A stretch of DNA of 34,824 bases from JBDUDR01 sp040002845 (GCA_040002845.1 JBDUDR010000016.1:1-34824), one strand, 5' to 3'. Positions 1 to 9,256 are shown, counted from the stretch's first letter. A program made the numbers and translations. Notes: generated by a model from the letters alone, not told the origin.

Positions 1-52
1 CGGCGCGCTGCAAAGGGTTCTCGCGCAAGCGGCTTGACACAGGGCTACTCAT

Positions 53-70
53 GCCGCATTTCCATGCGGC
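53..70 (-). terminator. Possible hairpin terminator after ychF
   Basis: Perfect 7-bp inverted repeat: GCCGCAT (53-59), loop TTCC, ATGCGGC (64-70). It lies directly after the ychF stop codon on the minus strand. There is no T-tract on either side, so this is a weak terminator candidate. The remaining bases from 1 to 52 show nothing recognisable. Confidence 0.4.
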
Positions 71-1165
<1,095 letters not shown>

Positions 1166-1300
1166 GGTCGACAAGGGTACGGGGAAGCACGTACAGCGAT
1201 CCATCGTCGGGCACCCCGGTCATGCCGTGACGCCGCGCGCGAAGGTATGAGGGTCGGCGCAGCGGATGATCCGAAGCGTTCGGGTCGGTCGTGGGTAGCC

Positions 1301-1516
1301 TCAGCGGAGGTCGTCCTCGTCAAGCAGGGGCACCTCGAGCCGCTGCTCCGCGACGTCGGCAGATTCCGCCTCGAGCGGGGGGTCGACAGGGTCGGGTGCA
1401 TCGGGCTCGAATTCGGGGTCCACTGCCTGATGCTGGTCCGCCACATCGGCGGGATCCGCTTCGGCAATCCTCTCTGGCCCAGGCTGCGACCCGTCATCAC
1501 CGGTGGAGTGCTGCAT
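1301..1516 (-). CDS. Small acidic hypothetical protein
   Basis: A 71-residue protein starting at ATG 1516 and ending ...LLDEDDLR. It is dominated by Asp, Glu, Pro and Ala, has no membrane segment and no cysteine, and is probably disordered. I do not recognise a family. Support for coding comes from a good ribosome binding site (GAGGAG five bases before the ATG) and from the strongly acidic composition, which differs from the Arg-rich products of most shadow frames here. The open frame extends upstream to 1630, but that part is Arg/Gly-rich and lacks a binding site. It sits between ychF and the divergent DmdA-like gene. Confidence 0.6.
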   Translation of the reverse strand: MQHSTGDDGSQPGPERIAEADPADVADQHQAVDPEFEPDAPDPVDPPLEAESADVAEQRLEVPLLDEDDLR

Positions 1517-1676
1517 CCGTGCTCCTCGAGGTCGGAAGGTCGGTCCCGTCAGGTTAACCCCGTTTCGTCCGGGATTCACTCCGTGCCGTGGCCGACGTCG
1601 GCGACTAGCCGCAACCCCGCCCGGTAGCATGCCGATGCCCGCAGATCATGTTGGGTGTGCAGCCAAGGAGGCGCTC

Positions 1677-2879
1677 GTGAACAACGTCAACCCCAATCCA
1701 GGCATCCTGCTCTACACCCGCATCAAGAAGTCTCCGTACTACTACGGTTCGCGCCGGCACGGCGTGCAGCTGTACAGCGTCTACAACCACCACTACCACC
1801 CAAGGCACTACCGCGACCCGTTCGACGAGTACTGGCAGCTCCTCGAGGGCGTCACACTCTGGGACGTCGGTGGCGCCGAGCGTCAGGTCGAGATCACCGG
1901 CCCGGACGCCTTCGAGTTCACCAACATGCTCACGCCGCGCAACCTCAACAAGTGCGCCGTCGGGCAGTGCAAGTACGCCTTCATCACGTCCCAGGAAGGC
2001 GGCATCATCAATGACCCCGTCCTGTTGCGGCTCGATGAGAACCACTTCTGGCTGTCCCTCGCAGACACCGACGTGCTGCTGTGGGCCAAGGGGTTGGCGT
2101 ACAACGCGGGCTTAAACGTGCAGATCACAGAGCCCGACGTCGGCCCCATACAGATCCAGGGACCGAAGTCCAAAGAGGTCGTGACCGAACTCTTCGGAGA
2201 CGACGTTCTCACGATTCCGTACTACCACTTGATGCAGCGTGAGCTGGACGGGATGGAGCTGGTGATATCCCGCACCGGCTACTCCGGGGAGCTGGGATAC
2301 GAGCTCTACCTGAAGAACGCGTCACGCGACGGACTCAAGCTGTGGGACACCGTGCTCGAAGCCGGTGAGCCCTACGGCCTGTCGCCCATCGGGCCCTGCC
2401 ACATCCGCCGGATCGAGGGCGGCATCTTGGCGCACGGCTGCGACATGACGATCGACGAGAACCCGTACGAGGTCGGGTACGGCTACAAGTGGATGGTCGA
2501 GCTGGAGCAGGAGCAGAACTTCGTCGGCCGGGAGGCGCTTCGCAAGATCAGCAAGGACGGAGTCCATCGCAGGTTGGTCGGAGTGGAGATCGCGGGTGGA
2601 AAGCTCGGAGCGTACAACGATGGTTCGATGCCGGACTTCTTCCCTGTCCTGAAGGACGGCGAGCGGATCGGCAAGGTGACCTCGGCCTGTTATTCGCCGC
2701 GGCTGGACAAGAACATCGGCTTCGCCATGGTCCCGATCGAGCACAGCGACATCGGGACTGAGCTGGATGCCGAACGCCCTGAAGGGAAGGTTCAGGCAGT
2801 CGTGGCGGACCGGGTGTTCTTCAAGCCGGAGCGTGCAGTGCAGCGGCTGTCAACCGACAGGCCTGGTTCGGCCGGCTAA
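1677..2879 (+). CDS. DmdA/GcvT-family folate-dependent methyltransferase
   Basis: A 400-residue member of the aminomethyltransferase (GcvT) family. Members bind tetrahydrofolate and move a one-carbon or methyl group from substrate to folate. The layout is that of the DMSP demethylase (DmdA) branch rather than glycine-cleavage T protein: an N-terminal segment with KSPYY and GVQLYSVYNHHYHP, then LWDVGGAERQVEITGPDAF, MLTPRNL, IINDPVLLRL, FWLSLADTDVLLWAKG and IRRIEGGILAHGCDMT. A C-terminal barrel (VGVEIAGG...GKVTSACYSP) follows. The start is GTG 1677, with AAGGAGG at 1665-1671; the open frame upstream to 1503 lacks family similarity. The gene stands alone and no dmdB/C/D-like genes occur in the window. 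The true substrate (DMSP, another methylated osmolyte, or a methoxylated or N-methyl compound) cannot be read from sequence. Confidence 0.85.
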   Translation: MNNVNPNPGILLYTRIKKSPYYYGSRRHGVQLYSVYNHHYHPRHYRDPFDEYWQLLEGVTLWDVGGAERQVEITGPDAFEFTNMLTPRNLNKCAVGQCKYAFITSQEGGIINDPVLLRLDENHFWLSLADTDVLLWAKGLAYNAGLNVQITEPDVGPIQIQGPKSKEVVTELFGDDVLTIPYYHLMQRELDGMELVISRTGYSGELGYELYLKNASRDGLKLWDTVLEAGEPYGLSPIGPCHIRRIEGGILAHGCDMTIDENPYEVGYGYKWMVELEQEQNFVGREALRKISKDGVHRRLVGVEIAGGKLGAYNDGSMPDFFPVLKDGERIGKVTSACYSPRLDKNIGFAMVPIEHSDIGTELDAERPEGKVQAVVADRVFFKPERAVQRLSTDRPGSAG

Positions 2880-2924
2880 GCCCGTAGGTCTGCAGGAAAG
2901 CCATCATCTACCAGCCACCGGCGG

Positions 2925-3449
2925 TCAGGTGGCCACGAACACCTCCAGCTCGCTGTCGTACCACCGTGACGAGCGTCCTAGCTCCTGCATGCCGAGCCGG
3001 CGACAGGCCGCCAGCGACCGATCGTTGTCCGGATAGACGACGGCGTAGACCTCGTCGAGCCCGAGATCGAAACCACGCTGGATCAACGCACGACCCGATT
3101 CGGTGGCGTACCCGAACCCCCAGCAGTCGGGATGCAGGTGCCAGCCCATCTCGATCTCGCCGTTCCGGGTGTGGTCCTCGTCGGGGAGCGGCGCGAGCAA
3201 CCCTGCACCGGCGAGGGCGCCGGTCTCCTTGATCTCGATGGCCCACAGGCCGTAGTCCGCCTCCGCCGCGTTCCGTTTGTTCCAGATATCGATGAACCGC
3301 TGGGCCTGCGAGATGTCGTCCATCACCTTGGGATCCTTGCCCAGCCCCCGCACCACCTCCCAGCGGCGATAGATGTCGTAGACGCGGTCTAGGTCTTCGT
3401 TCCTCCAGTCGCGCAGCACGAGGCGCTCAGTCTCCAGGATCTGTGCCAT
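2925..3449 (-). CDS. GNAT-family N-acetyltransferase (RimJ/RimL-like)
   Basis: A 174-residue single-domain GNAT protein opening with ETERLVLRDWRNEDLDRVY, the usual start of the RimJ/RimL-like group. The middle has GEIEMGWHLHPDCWGFGYATESGRAL, matching the strand beta4 and acetyl-CoA pyrophosphate-binding region (Q/R-x-x-G-x-G/A is here CWGFGYAT). The end has NDRSLAACRRLGM, the typical N-x-x-S-x-x-x-x-E/R-K-L-G-F-type motif. The acceptor could be a protein N-terminus, an amine or an antibiotic and is not predictable. ATG 3449 is preceded by TATCCT with exactly six bases between, so the mRNA is probably leaderless. The gene is divergent from rmuC. Confidence 0.85.
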   Translation of the reverse strand: MAQILETERLVLRDWRNEDLDRVYDIYRRWEVVRGLGKDPKVMDDISQAQRFIDIWNKRNAAEADYGLWAIEIKETGALAGAGLLAPLPDEDHTRNGEIEMGWHLHPDCWGFGYATESGRALIQRGFDLGLDEVYAVVYPDNDRSLAACRRLGMQELGRSSRWYDSELEVFVAT

Positions 3450-3500
3450 CCCCCGAGGATAGGCGCGTCATCCCCACATTTGTCGGCACCGGATGCAATC

Positions 3501-4724
3501 GTGAGCGCCATGGAACTGACAACGCTCGTGTTCGCCGTGTTGGCCCTCGTCGCCGGGCTGGCCATCGGCATGCACATCGGCGCGGAGCGCTCGCAGCGCC
3601 AGCAGACCGAGCTGACCAGCCAGCTCCGTTCCCTGACCGCGCAGGCAGTCTCGGACTCCCGCTCCCAGGTTGCCGAGATGGCCGATGCTCGGTTGCAGGC
3701 CACCGAGCACGTCGTGTCACCGGTGAAGGAGAGTCTTGACCGCTTCGACGCGCGGCTGCGTGACATCGAGGCGACCCGGGCGTCTTCCCAAGCTGCGCTC
3801 AAAGAGCAGATAGAGCACGTACGCCTCACCGGTGAGTCCTTGCGTCGCGAGACGGCGAGTCTGTCCACGGCGCTGCGGCGCCCGTCCGTGCGCGGCCGCT
3901 GGGGCGAGCTGCATCTGCAGCGCGCCGTGGAGATCGCGGGTCTGGTCGAGCATTGTGACTTCGAACAGCAGGTCCACACGACAGGAGATGACGGGATCCT
4001 CCGGCCCGACCTGGTCGTCACGTTGGCCGGCGGCAAGCAGGTGGTGGTGGACGCCAAGGTGCCACTCGACGCCTTCCTGGACGCCACGTCCAGCGACGAC
4101 CCCGATGAGACTGCCGCGCATCTAGGCCGGCACGCGCGCCAGCTTCGCCATCACGTCGACACTCTGGCCGGGAAGGCCTACTGGACGAGGCTGTCGGCCG
4201 CACCGGAGTTCGTCGTCCTGTTCGTTCCGGGCGAAGCGTTCTTGTCAGCCGCTCTCGAGGCCGATTCGCACCTGCTGGAGTACGCCGCCGGCAAGCAGGT
4301 CATCCTGGCTACGCCATCGACGTTGATCGCGCTGCTGCGCACGGTCGCATACGCCTGGACCCAGGAAGCATTGGCCGACAACGCCCGCGAGGTGCATGCC
4401 ATCGGCCGTGAGCTGTACGACCGACTCGGCACGCTCGGCGAACACCTCGACAAGCTCGGTCGCTCGCTCAGCACTGCCGTGGGGACCTATAACAAGGCAA
4501 TCGGCTCGTTGGAGACGCGCGTGCTCGTGTCGGCACGCAAGTTCCGCGATCTGAAGGTCAGCGACTCAGCCCTCGAAGGCCCGCAGGCCGTCGAGGAGTC
4601 GCCGCGTCAGATCGGCGCGGCCGAGCTCCTCGACACCGAGCCCGTCACGGTCGTGGTCGAGGGCACTCCTGGTCGCGAACAATGGTCCAGCGGGCAGCGC
4701 CCGTTGCGCGCATCGGGCGAGTGA
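3501..4724 (+). CDS. rmuC: DNA recombination protein RmuC
   Basis: RmuC-family protein of about 407 residues. These proteins limit inversions and aberrant recombination and carry a PD-(D/E)XK-like nuclease core. An N-terminal membrane anchor (LVFAVLALVAGLAIGMHIG) is followed by a coiled-coil region (about residues 30-115). The conserved core is VRGRWGELHLQRAVEIAGL, then LRPDLVVTLAGGKQVVVDAKVPLDAF, where the D...DAK pattern is the nuclease-like motif. FVPGEAFLSAALE and ATPSTLIALLRTVAYAWTQE follow, both diagnostic for RmuC. Start choice is uncertain: GTG 3501 and ATG 3510 are both plausible, neither with a strong binding site, and the frame opens at a TTG at 3480. The C-terminal 40 residues are variable. 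Confidence 0.92.
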   Translation: MSAMELTTLVFAVLALVAGLAIGMHIGAERSQRQQTELTSQLRSLTAQAVSDSRSQVAEMADARLQATEHVVSPVKESLDRFDARLRDIEATRASSQAALKEQIEHVRLTGESLRRETASLSTALRRPSVRGRWGELHLQRAVEIAGLVEHCDFEQQVHTTGDDGILRPDLVVTLAGGKQVVVDAKVPLDAFLDATSSDDPDETAAHLGRHARQLRHHVDTLAGKAYWTRLSAAPEFVVLFVPGEAFLSAALEADSHLLEYAAGKQVILATPSTLIALLRTVAYAWTQEALADNAREVHAIGRELYDRLGTLGEHLDKLGRSLSTAVGTYNKAIGSLETRVLVSARKFRDLKVSDSALEGPQAVEESPRQIGAAELLDTEPVTVVVEGTPGREQWSSGQRPLRASGE

Positions 4725-4818
4725 CACCAATTGCTTCAGGTAAGAGCGGCGCGCGGGGCGGCGCCACGCTCGGTGTGTCGAAGGTGCCCCCGCTTGTCAA
4801 CGGGCCTAGCGTGGTCTT

Positions 4819-5604
4819 GTGCTGACTCCACACCAAGGTGTGTTTGATCGCACGGCGTTCGAAGACGACGGGTTTGGACAGGAACGAGACGATCTGGTTC
4901 TCGAGCCCATAGTCGTCGAAAGGCCCGCGGTCAGCTACCCGCGCGAGCCGGCACCCACGCAAGTGACGCAGACAACGATGTACCTGGCCGAGTCACCGCC
5001 CGGGCGCCGGAGCAGACCACCGGCGTACGAGCGCGCTCCCGCCTACCTTCGCGAACCCGATCCGACTCACGTTCCCAGGCCGAGAGCTGCCGGCACCTAC
5101 CCTCCGCCGACGACCAGTCGGAGTCGCCGGGCGCCACCGTCGACTCCGACACCAGCGCCACGCTCCACCCAGTCACACCGACGGCGAGAAAGTGCAGGGC
5201 TAGAGACCAGCCTGGGCCGCGGAATCCCGGGACGCGGCATCATCCTCCTCGGCCATACAGCCGCTTTCTCCGTCGCCGCCGTCGACATCGCCCTCAATCA
5301 CGAGCTCACGCTGTTCTTCTCACTCGGGTTCATCCTGATCGGCCTGCTGTGCGCGCTGAGCGTGCGTCGCTCTGACCTGTTCACAGCAGGAGTCCTGCCT
5401 CCGCTGCTGCTGGCCGTGGTGGTAGGGGTGTTCGCCATCGCAATGCCGAGCGCTGTCGGCGCCCCGTCCGGTTCCATCAGCCACGCCTGGGTAGCGGGGC
5501 TCGCGCATAACGCCGGTGGCCTGGTGTCCGCACACGCGGCCGCGCTGCTCATGATCGCGCTCCGGATGCTCAACGAACCAGCCAGACGCACCCGGGCTTT
5601 CTGA
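4819..5604 (+). CDS. DUF6542-domain membrane protein
   Basis: A 261-residue protein. The first 135 residues are low-complexity and rich in Pro, Arg, Thr and Ser. The C-terminal half is a DUF6542-type membrane domain with about four hydrophobic segments (GIILLGHTAAFSVAAVDIAL, LFFSLGFILIGLLCALSV, AGVLPPLLLAVVVGVFAIA and SAHAAALLMIALRM). The phrase SGLAHNAGGL-like in the loop (AGLAHNAGGLVSAH) is characteristic. These proteins are found beside ispH/xseA in actinobacteria and their function is unknown. GTG 4819 has TAGCGT exactly six bases upstream (4807-4812), supporting a leaderless start. The stop at 5604 is two bases from the convergent ispH stop. Confidence 0.8.
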   Translation: MLTPHQGVFDRTAFEDDGFGQERDDLVLEPIVVERPAVSYPREPAPTQVTQTTMYLAESPPGRRSRPPAYERAPAYLREPDPTHVPRPRAAGTYPPPTTSRSRRAPPSTPTPAPRSTQSHRRRESAGLETSLGRGIPGRGIILLGHTAAFSVAAVDIALNHELTLFFSLGFILIGLLCALSVRRSDLFTAGVLPPLLLAVVVGVFAIAMPSAVGAPSGSISHAWVAGLAHNAGGLVSAHAAALLMIALRMLNEPARRTRAF

Positions 5605-5606
5605 GG

Positions 5607-6620
5607 TCAGCCGGCCTGACCCGCGGTCCGCATGTCCTTGCGCAGTTCGGGCGGCAAGGCGAAGATCAACGACTCCTCGGCCGTGTGCACCGCCCGGGCG
5701 GCAGGGAAGCCACGCTCTGACAGGAACGAGAGCACGCCGTCCACCAGCTCCTCAGGCACCGAAGCTCCAGACGTGACTCCAACCGTCGACACGCCTACAA
5801 GCCAACGTTCATCTATCTCGCTTGCGTCGTCGACACGGTACGAAGCCTTCGCGCCCGCCTCCAGCGCAACCTCCACCAGGCGTACTGAGTTGGAGGAGTT
5901 GCCTGATCCGACCACCAGCACCAGGTCTGCGCCGTCGGCGATCTCCTTGACGGCCTGCTGCCGGTTCTGGGTCGCGTAGCAGATGTCGTCTGACGGTGGG
6001 TCGAGAAGCAACGGGAACTGCTCGCGGATCCGACCCACGGTGTCCATCGTCTCGTCGACCGACAGTGTCGTCTGGGACAGCCACGCCACCTTGGACGGGT
6101 CGCGTACCTCGATGTTGGCGACATCGTCGGAACCTTGCACGAGCTTGATGTGTGCAGGGGCCTCTCCCGCGGTGCCCTCGACCTCCTCGTGACCGGCGTG
6201 GCCGATCAGCAGGATGTCGTAGTCCTCGTTTGCGAAGCGTCGCGCCTCGTGGTGCACCTTGGTGACCAGCGGACAGGTCGCGTCAATCGTCTTCAGCTCG
6301 CGGGATCGCGCCTCCTGCTGCACGGCCGGTGAAACCCCATGCGCCGAGAAGACGACAGTTGCGCCCTCGGGGACTTCGTCGAGCTCCTCCACAAAGATCG
6401 CTCCGCGGTCCTCCAGCGTGTGTACGACGTGTTTGTTGTGCACGATCTGCTTGCGCACGTAAACCGGCGGGCCGTAGAGGTCCAACGCCTTCTCCACGGT
6501 GATCACCGCTCGGTCGACACCGGCGCAGTATCCCCGCGGCGCAGCCAGCAGCACCTGTAGCGCACCGGGGCCGGACGTGTCGGGCGAGACATCGCGAGCG
6601 CTTGCAGACTCCGAGGACAT
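5607..6620 (-). CDS. ispH: 4-hydroxy-3-methylbut-2-enyl diphosphate reductase
   Basis: IspH (LytB) is the [4Fe-4S] enzyme of the last MEP-pathway step, converting HMBPP to IPP and DMAPP. The three cluster cysteines are visible in APRGYCAGVDRAV, DATCPLVTKVH and DDICYATQNRQ. Active-site segments SAHGVSP, the HEE-type IGHAGHEEVEGT and SGNSSNSVRLVEVA are present. The frame opens at ATG 6629, but a TACGAT hexamer (6628-6633, minus strand) overlaps that codon and lies 7 nt before ATG 6620. I therefore place the start at 6620, giving 337 residues and a leaderless mRNA. It diverges from xseA. Its product feeds the isoprenoid supply used by the cis-prenyl transferase at 27.4 kb. Confidence 0.97.
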   Translation of the reverse strand: MSSESASARDVSPDTSGPGALQVLLAAPRGYCAGVDRAVITVEKALDLYGPPVYVRKQIVHNKHVVHTLEDRGAIFVEELDEVPEGATVVFSAHGVSPAVQQEARSRELKTIDATCPLVTKVHHEARRFANEDYDILLIGHAGHEEVEGTAGEAPAHIKLVQGSDDVANIEVRDPSKVAWLSQTTLSVDETMDTVGRIREQFPLLLDPPSDDICYATQNRQQAVKEIADGADLVLVVGSGNSSNSVRLVEVALEAGAKASYRVDDASEIDERWLVGVSTVGVTSGASVPEELVDGVLSFLSERGFPAARAVHTAEESLIFALPPELRKDMRTAGQAG

Positions 6621-6676
6621 GCGGCCCATCGTACGTGCGCAGCGCGAGCGTCCGGCCCACCGCGTAGTCTCCGGCC

Positions 6677-7897
6677 ATGGTGTTGCAGACCTCGCCCGAG
6701 AAACCGGCTCCGGTCCGGGTGATCTCGAATGCCATTCACGGCTGGATCTCCCGGCTCGGGTTCGTCTGGGTGGAGGGACAGATCACCCAGCTGACCCGGC
6801 GGCCGGGCACCCAGACGGTGTTCCTGATCCTGCGTGACATCGCCGCCGACGTGTCCATCCAGATCACCTGCCCTCGCCGGGTCTTCGACACTGTCGATCC
6901 CCCCGTCACCGACGGGGCGCGCGTGATCGTGCACGCGCGCCCGGCGTACTACATGAACCGTGGCAGCCTCAGCCTGGCGGCTGACGACATTCGGCCGATT
7001 GGCTTGGGTGAGCTGCTGGCCCGCCTCGAGCAGCGACGCCGTCTGCTCGCAGCTGAGGGCCTGTTTGCCGCGGAGCGCAAGCGGCGGCTGCCGTTCCTGC
7101 CCGACACGGTAGGACTGATCTGCGGTCGAGACAGCGCTGCCGAACGCGACGTCGTCGAGAACGCTCGCAGAAGATGGCCCGCTGTCCGGTTTGAGACCCG
7201 AAACGTTGCCGTCCAAGGTCCGAATGCAGCAGCGGACGTGATCGGGGCCTTGCAGTCCCTCGACCGACTTGACCAGGTGGACGTGATCGTGGTGAGCCGC
7301 GGAGGTGGTTCCGCCGAGGACCTGTTGCCGTTCTCTGACGAAGGACTCCTGCGCGCCGTGTTCGCTGCCCACACGCCGGTCATCAGCGCGATTGGCCACG
7401 AACAGGACAGTCCGTTGCTCGACCTGGTGGCCGACCACCGCGCCTCGACCCCTACCGACGCCGGCCGCACCGTGGTGCCGGACATGGCAGCCGAGTCCCG
7501 GCTCATAGCTGAGGCTAGGTCGCGGGCTCGTTCAGCTGTCACATCCTTCCTCGACCGCGAGCTGGAAGGGCTGGCCGGCGTACGCCGGCGACCGATCTTC
7601 GCCGACCCCATGGTCGCCGTCACCGAACGCGCGACCGTCGTCGCAGAGCTGACCGACCGAGCTCGTCGCTGCATGGCAAACCGCCTCGATCGGGCCGCCG
7701 ACGACATCGCCCACCGGCTTGCTCGCGTGCGCACGCTCTCGCCACTCGCCACGCTCAAACGCGGGTACGCAGTCCTGCAGACCACTGACGGATCGGTCAT
7801 CACCGACGCCGCAGCGGTCAGCGAGGGGGACCTGGTGGATGCGCGGCTCGCGGCGGGACGGATGAGTCTGCAAGTCCAACGAACGGAGCCGGAGTGA
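6677..7897 (+). CDS. xseA: Exodeoxyribonuclease VII large subunit
   Basis: Catalytic subunit of exonuclease VII, which degrades single-stranded DNA from both ends into oligonucleotides. The N-terminal OB-fold (VISNAIHGWISRLGFVWVEGQITQL) is followed by the catalytic domain with VGLICGRDSAAERDV, the diagnostic VVSRGGGSAEDLLPFSDEGLLRA split across about residues 210-235, and ISAIGHEQDSPLLDLVADHRASTPTDA. A C-terminal coiled coil ends in the conserved SPLATLKRGYAVL. It is 406 residues, close to the family norm. ATG 6677 follows TAGTCT (6665-6670) with six bases between, indicating a leaderless mRNA. xseB overlaps its stop, so the subunits are cotranscribed. Confidence 0.97.
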   Translation: MVLQTSPEKPAPVRVISNAIHGWISRLGFVWVEGQITQLTRRPGTQTVFLILRDIAADVSIQITCPRRVFDTVDPPVTDGARVIVHARPAYYMNRGSLSLAADDIRPIGLGELLARLEQRRRLLAAEGLFAAERKRRLPFLPDTVGLICGRDSAAERDVVENARRRWPAVRFETRNVAVQGPNAAADVIGALQSLDRLDQVDVIVVSRGGGSAEDLLPFSDEGLLRAVFAAHTPVISAIGHEQDSPLLDLVADHRASTPTDAGRTVVPDMAAESRLIAEARSRARSAVTSFLDRELEGLAGVRRRPIFADPMVAVTERATVVAELTDRARRCMANRLDRAADDIAHRLARVRTLSPLATLKRGYAVLQTTDGSVITDAAAVSEGDLVDARLAAGRMSLQVQRTEPE

Positions 7898-8118
7898 GCC
7901 AGGAGTCACTGTCGTACGAACAGGCCCGAGACGAGCTGATCGAGGTCGTACGCCGCCTCGAGGCCGGCGGAAGCACATTGGAGGAATCCCTACAGCTGTG
8001 GGAACGCGGCGAACAGCTCGCCAACATCTGCCAAGAATGGCTCGATGGTGCGCGGGCCCGTCTGAAAGCAACCGTCGCAGATTCGGCGGCGGAGTCAGCC
8101 ACTCCCGCAGAGCAGTGA
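7894..8118 (+). CDS. xseB: Exodeoxyribonuclease VII small subunit
   Basis: A 74-residue XseB with the family pattern SYEQARDELIEVVRRLEAGGSTLEESL, then LWERGEQLANICQEWLDGARARL, forming a helical hairpin that binds the long helical arm of XseA. The start GTG 7894 overlaps the xseA stop (GTGA), the classic translational coupling of this pair. The C-terminal tail (about 12 residues, Ala/Ser/Glu-rich) is variable. It is followed by 396 bp without a gene before the convergent DUF4245 gene. Confidence 0.95.
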   Translation: MSQESLSYEQARDELIEVVRRLEAGGSTLEESLQLWERGEQLANICQEWLDGARARLKATVADSAAESATPAEQ

Positions 8119-8514
8119 CAACACATATGTGGCGCATTTCTCGACCGATATCGAAATGACCGGATAACGAGCGAAAATCGCAGGTCGCCGTTCCAGGTCA
8201 TGGCGGGCCATGTACGTCCGAAGGCCGAATACCGACTCCGTTCGCTGCCTCCGGCACAGAACCTTAAGTGCCGATTGTCAATCACGGGTACAACTGCCTG
8301 TACCCAAGCGAAGAGGAAGGCAGAGACCGGATCGTCACTCCGGCCCCTGCAGGCGTTTTGAAGATCGCCTCGACCACGCGCTGATCGGGCACGACGACGA
8401 GTGACGGTTCTCCTTGGCCCGGTGTTGGGGCTTGCGGCTGAACAAGGGTGAGCTATTTGTCACGGTCGTTCAGCCGCAAGCTCTGAAGACTCGCCCGGTG
8501 CCACCGTGGAGGCG
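8119..8514. other. 396-bp non-coding interval with serial inverted repeats
   Basis: No convincing gene lies here; the one open frame (8210-8404) is Arg-rich with no binding site. The left part (8119-8190) is AT-richer than the surroundings and contains the palindrome CACATATGTG (8122-8131). Perfect inverted repeats follow one after another: CGGCAC/GTGCCG (8251-8272), GGGTACA/TGTACCC (8286-8305), CCGGA/TCCGG (8327-8343), AGGCG/CGCCT (8351-8370) and the large stem at 8425-8486. The interval separates convergent xseB and DUF4245 genes, so it may hold a terminator, a structured non-coding RNA or both. No known RNA family was recognised. Confidence 0.5.
8425..8486 (+). terminator. Large stem-loop between convergent genes
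   Basis: A perfect 14-bp stem, GCTTGCGGCTGAAC (8430-8443) with GTTCAGCCGCAAGC (8468-8481), extends outward by five more pairs (8425-8429 with 8482-8486) if G-U pairs are allowed. The 24-nt loop can form an inner GTGA/TCAC stem (8448-8451 with 8460-8463). The G-U pairs work only in plus-strand RNA, which argues that the plus strand is the transcript. There is no T-tract, so a factor-independent terminator is not proven. Confidence 0.5.
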
Positions 8515-9135
8515 TCACCGCAGGGTAGCGATGAAGTCGGCCAAGCTTGCGTACGACAGGGTGCCGGTAACGATGGTCGTGGCCGCCTGCGTCACACGGA
8601 CCAGAGAGTGATCCCCAGAGTTCTGATCAATCAGCCGCCGCCAACTCACTCCCCCGATGTCCTGTCGACCATCGGGGGTGTCCGCTCCGATCGTTTGAGA
8701 GATGTACAGCGCCGAATCGGTGTTGCTCTGCTCGAGGCCGACATAGTCGGCACGATCGATCAGGAATCCCAGGTGCCAGGTGAACTGGGTGGAGTCGCCT
8801 TCGGCGTCCACACTCGTGGCCTCCCAGCCGCTCGGCAGCGATCGCGGCGCGAGCACGCGATAAGGAGCCGTGTCTCGGGCGACTGCGAGTTGGCTGGAGT
8901 AGTCGATGCGCTGAACCGGATCGGTCACGGCGTGCCGGCTGACCAAGCTCAGCAACCAGATGGCTCCGATGAAGCCCAACACGACCGCCATCGAGCGGAC
9001 CATGTCCATCGCGGTTCGCGTTGGTCGCCCCCTGGGCTGCGACAGCGGGGCCGCCGATGTCGGGGCTGGAGGCGGGTTTGCGGCAGACGCCCCGGCAGGC
9101 TGCTGGGTGGAGGTCTCTGGCGGCCGCTCGCTCAC
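8515..9135 (-). CDS. DUF4245 membrane-anchored protein
   Basis: A 206-residue protein from GTG 9135 (V-SERPPE). It has a Pro/Ala-rich cytoplasmic N-terminus (about 45 residues), one membrane segment (MAVVLGFIGAIWLLSLV) and an extracytoplasmic domain with PYRVLAPRSLPSGWEATSV and FTWHLGFLIDRADYVGLEQSN, the usual look of DUF4245. Function is unknown. In actinobacteria the gene lies next to glpX, as the Rv1100-like gene does in M. tuberculosis; here the molybdate operon separates the two. The frame is open to 9198, but the extra 21 residues are atypical. It is convergent with xseB. Confidence 0.82.
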   Translation of the reverse strand: MSERPPETSTQQPAGASAANPPPAPTSAAPLSQPRGRPTRTAMDMVRSMAVVLGFIGAIWLLSLVSRHAVTDPVQRIDYSSQLAVARDTAPYRVLAPRSLPSGWEATSVDAEGDSTQFTWHLGFLIDRADYVGLEQSNTDSALYISQTIGADTPDGRQDIGGVSWRRLIDQNSGDHSLVRVTQAATTIVTGTLSYASLADFIATLR

Positions 9136-9226
9136 CAGGCCATTGTGCCCGGCCCGGCAAGAGCAGATCGAAGCGATGGCCTTCACACCGACGCACACCG
9201 CATTTGCGTAACGTCTGACCGTGCAT

Positions 9227-9249
9227 GCATCCGCAGATGCGGCTATGAT
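9227..9249 (+). promoter_or_regulatory. Promoter and palindromic operator candidate of the mod operon
   Basis: A good -10 hexamer TATGAT (9244-9249) lies 7 nt before GTG 9257, predicting a leaderless mRNA. Immediately upstream are overlapping inverted repeats, GCATC-CGCA-GATGC (9227-9240) and CCGCA-GA-TGCGG (9231-9242), placed where a -35 element would be. The adjacent gene encodes a HTH-TOBE protein, so autoregulation by molybdate is a reasonable inference. No classical -35 is visible. Confidence 0.5.
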
Positions 9250-9256
9250 CCGGGGC

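Noticed and set aside
8210..8404. 64-codon frame in the xseB-DUF4245 interval
   Set aside because: Arg-rich, no binding site or -10 box at the right spacing, and it overlaps several inverted repeats.
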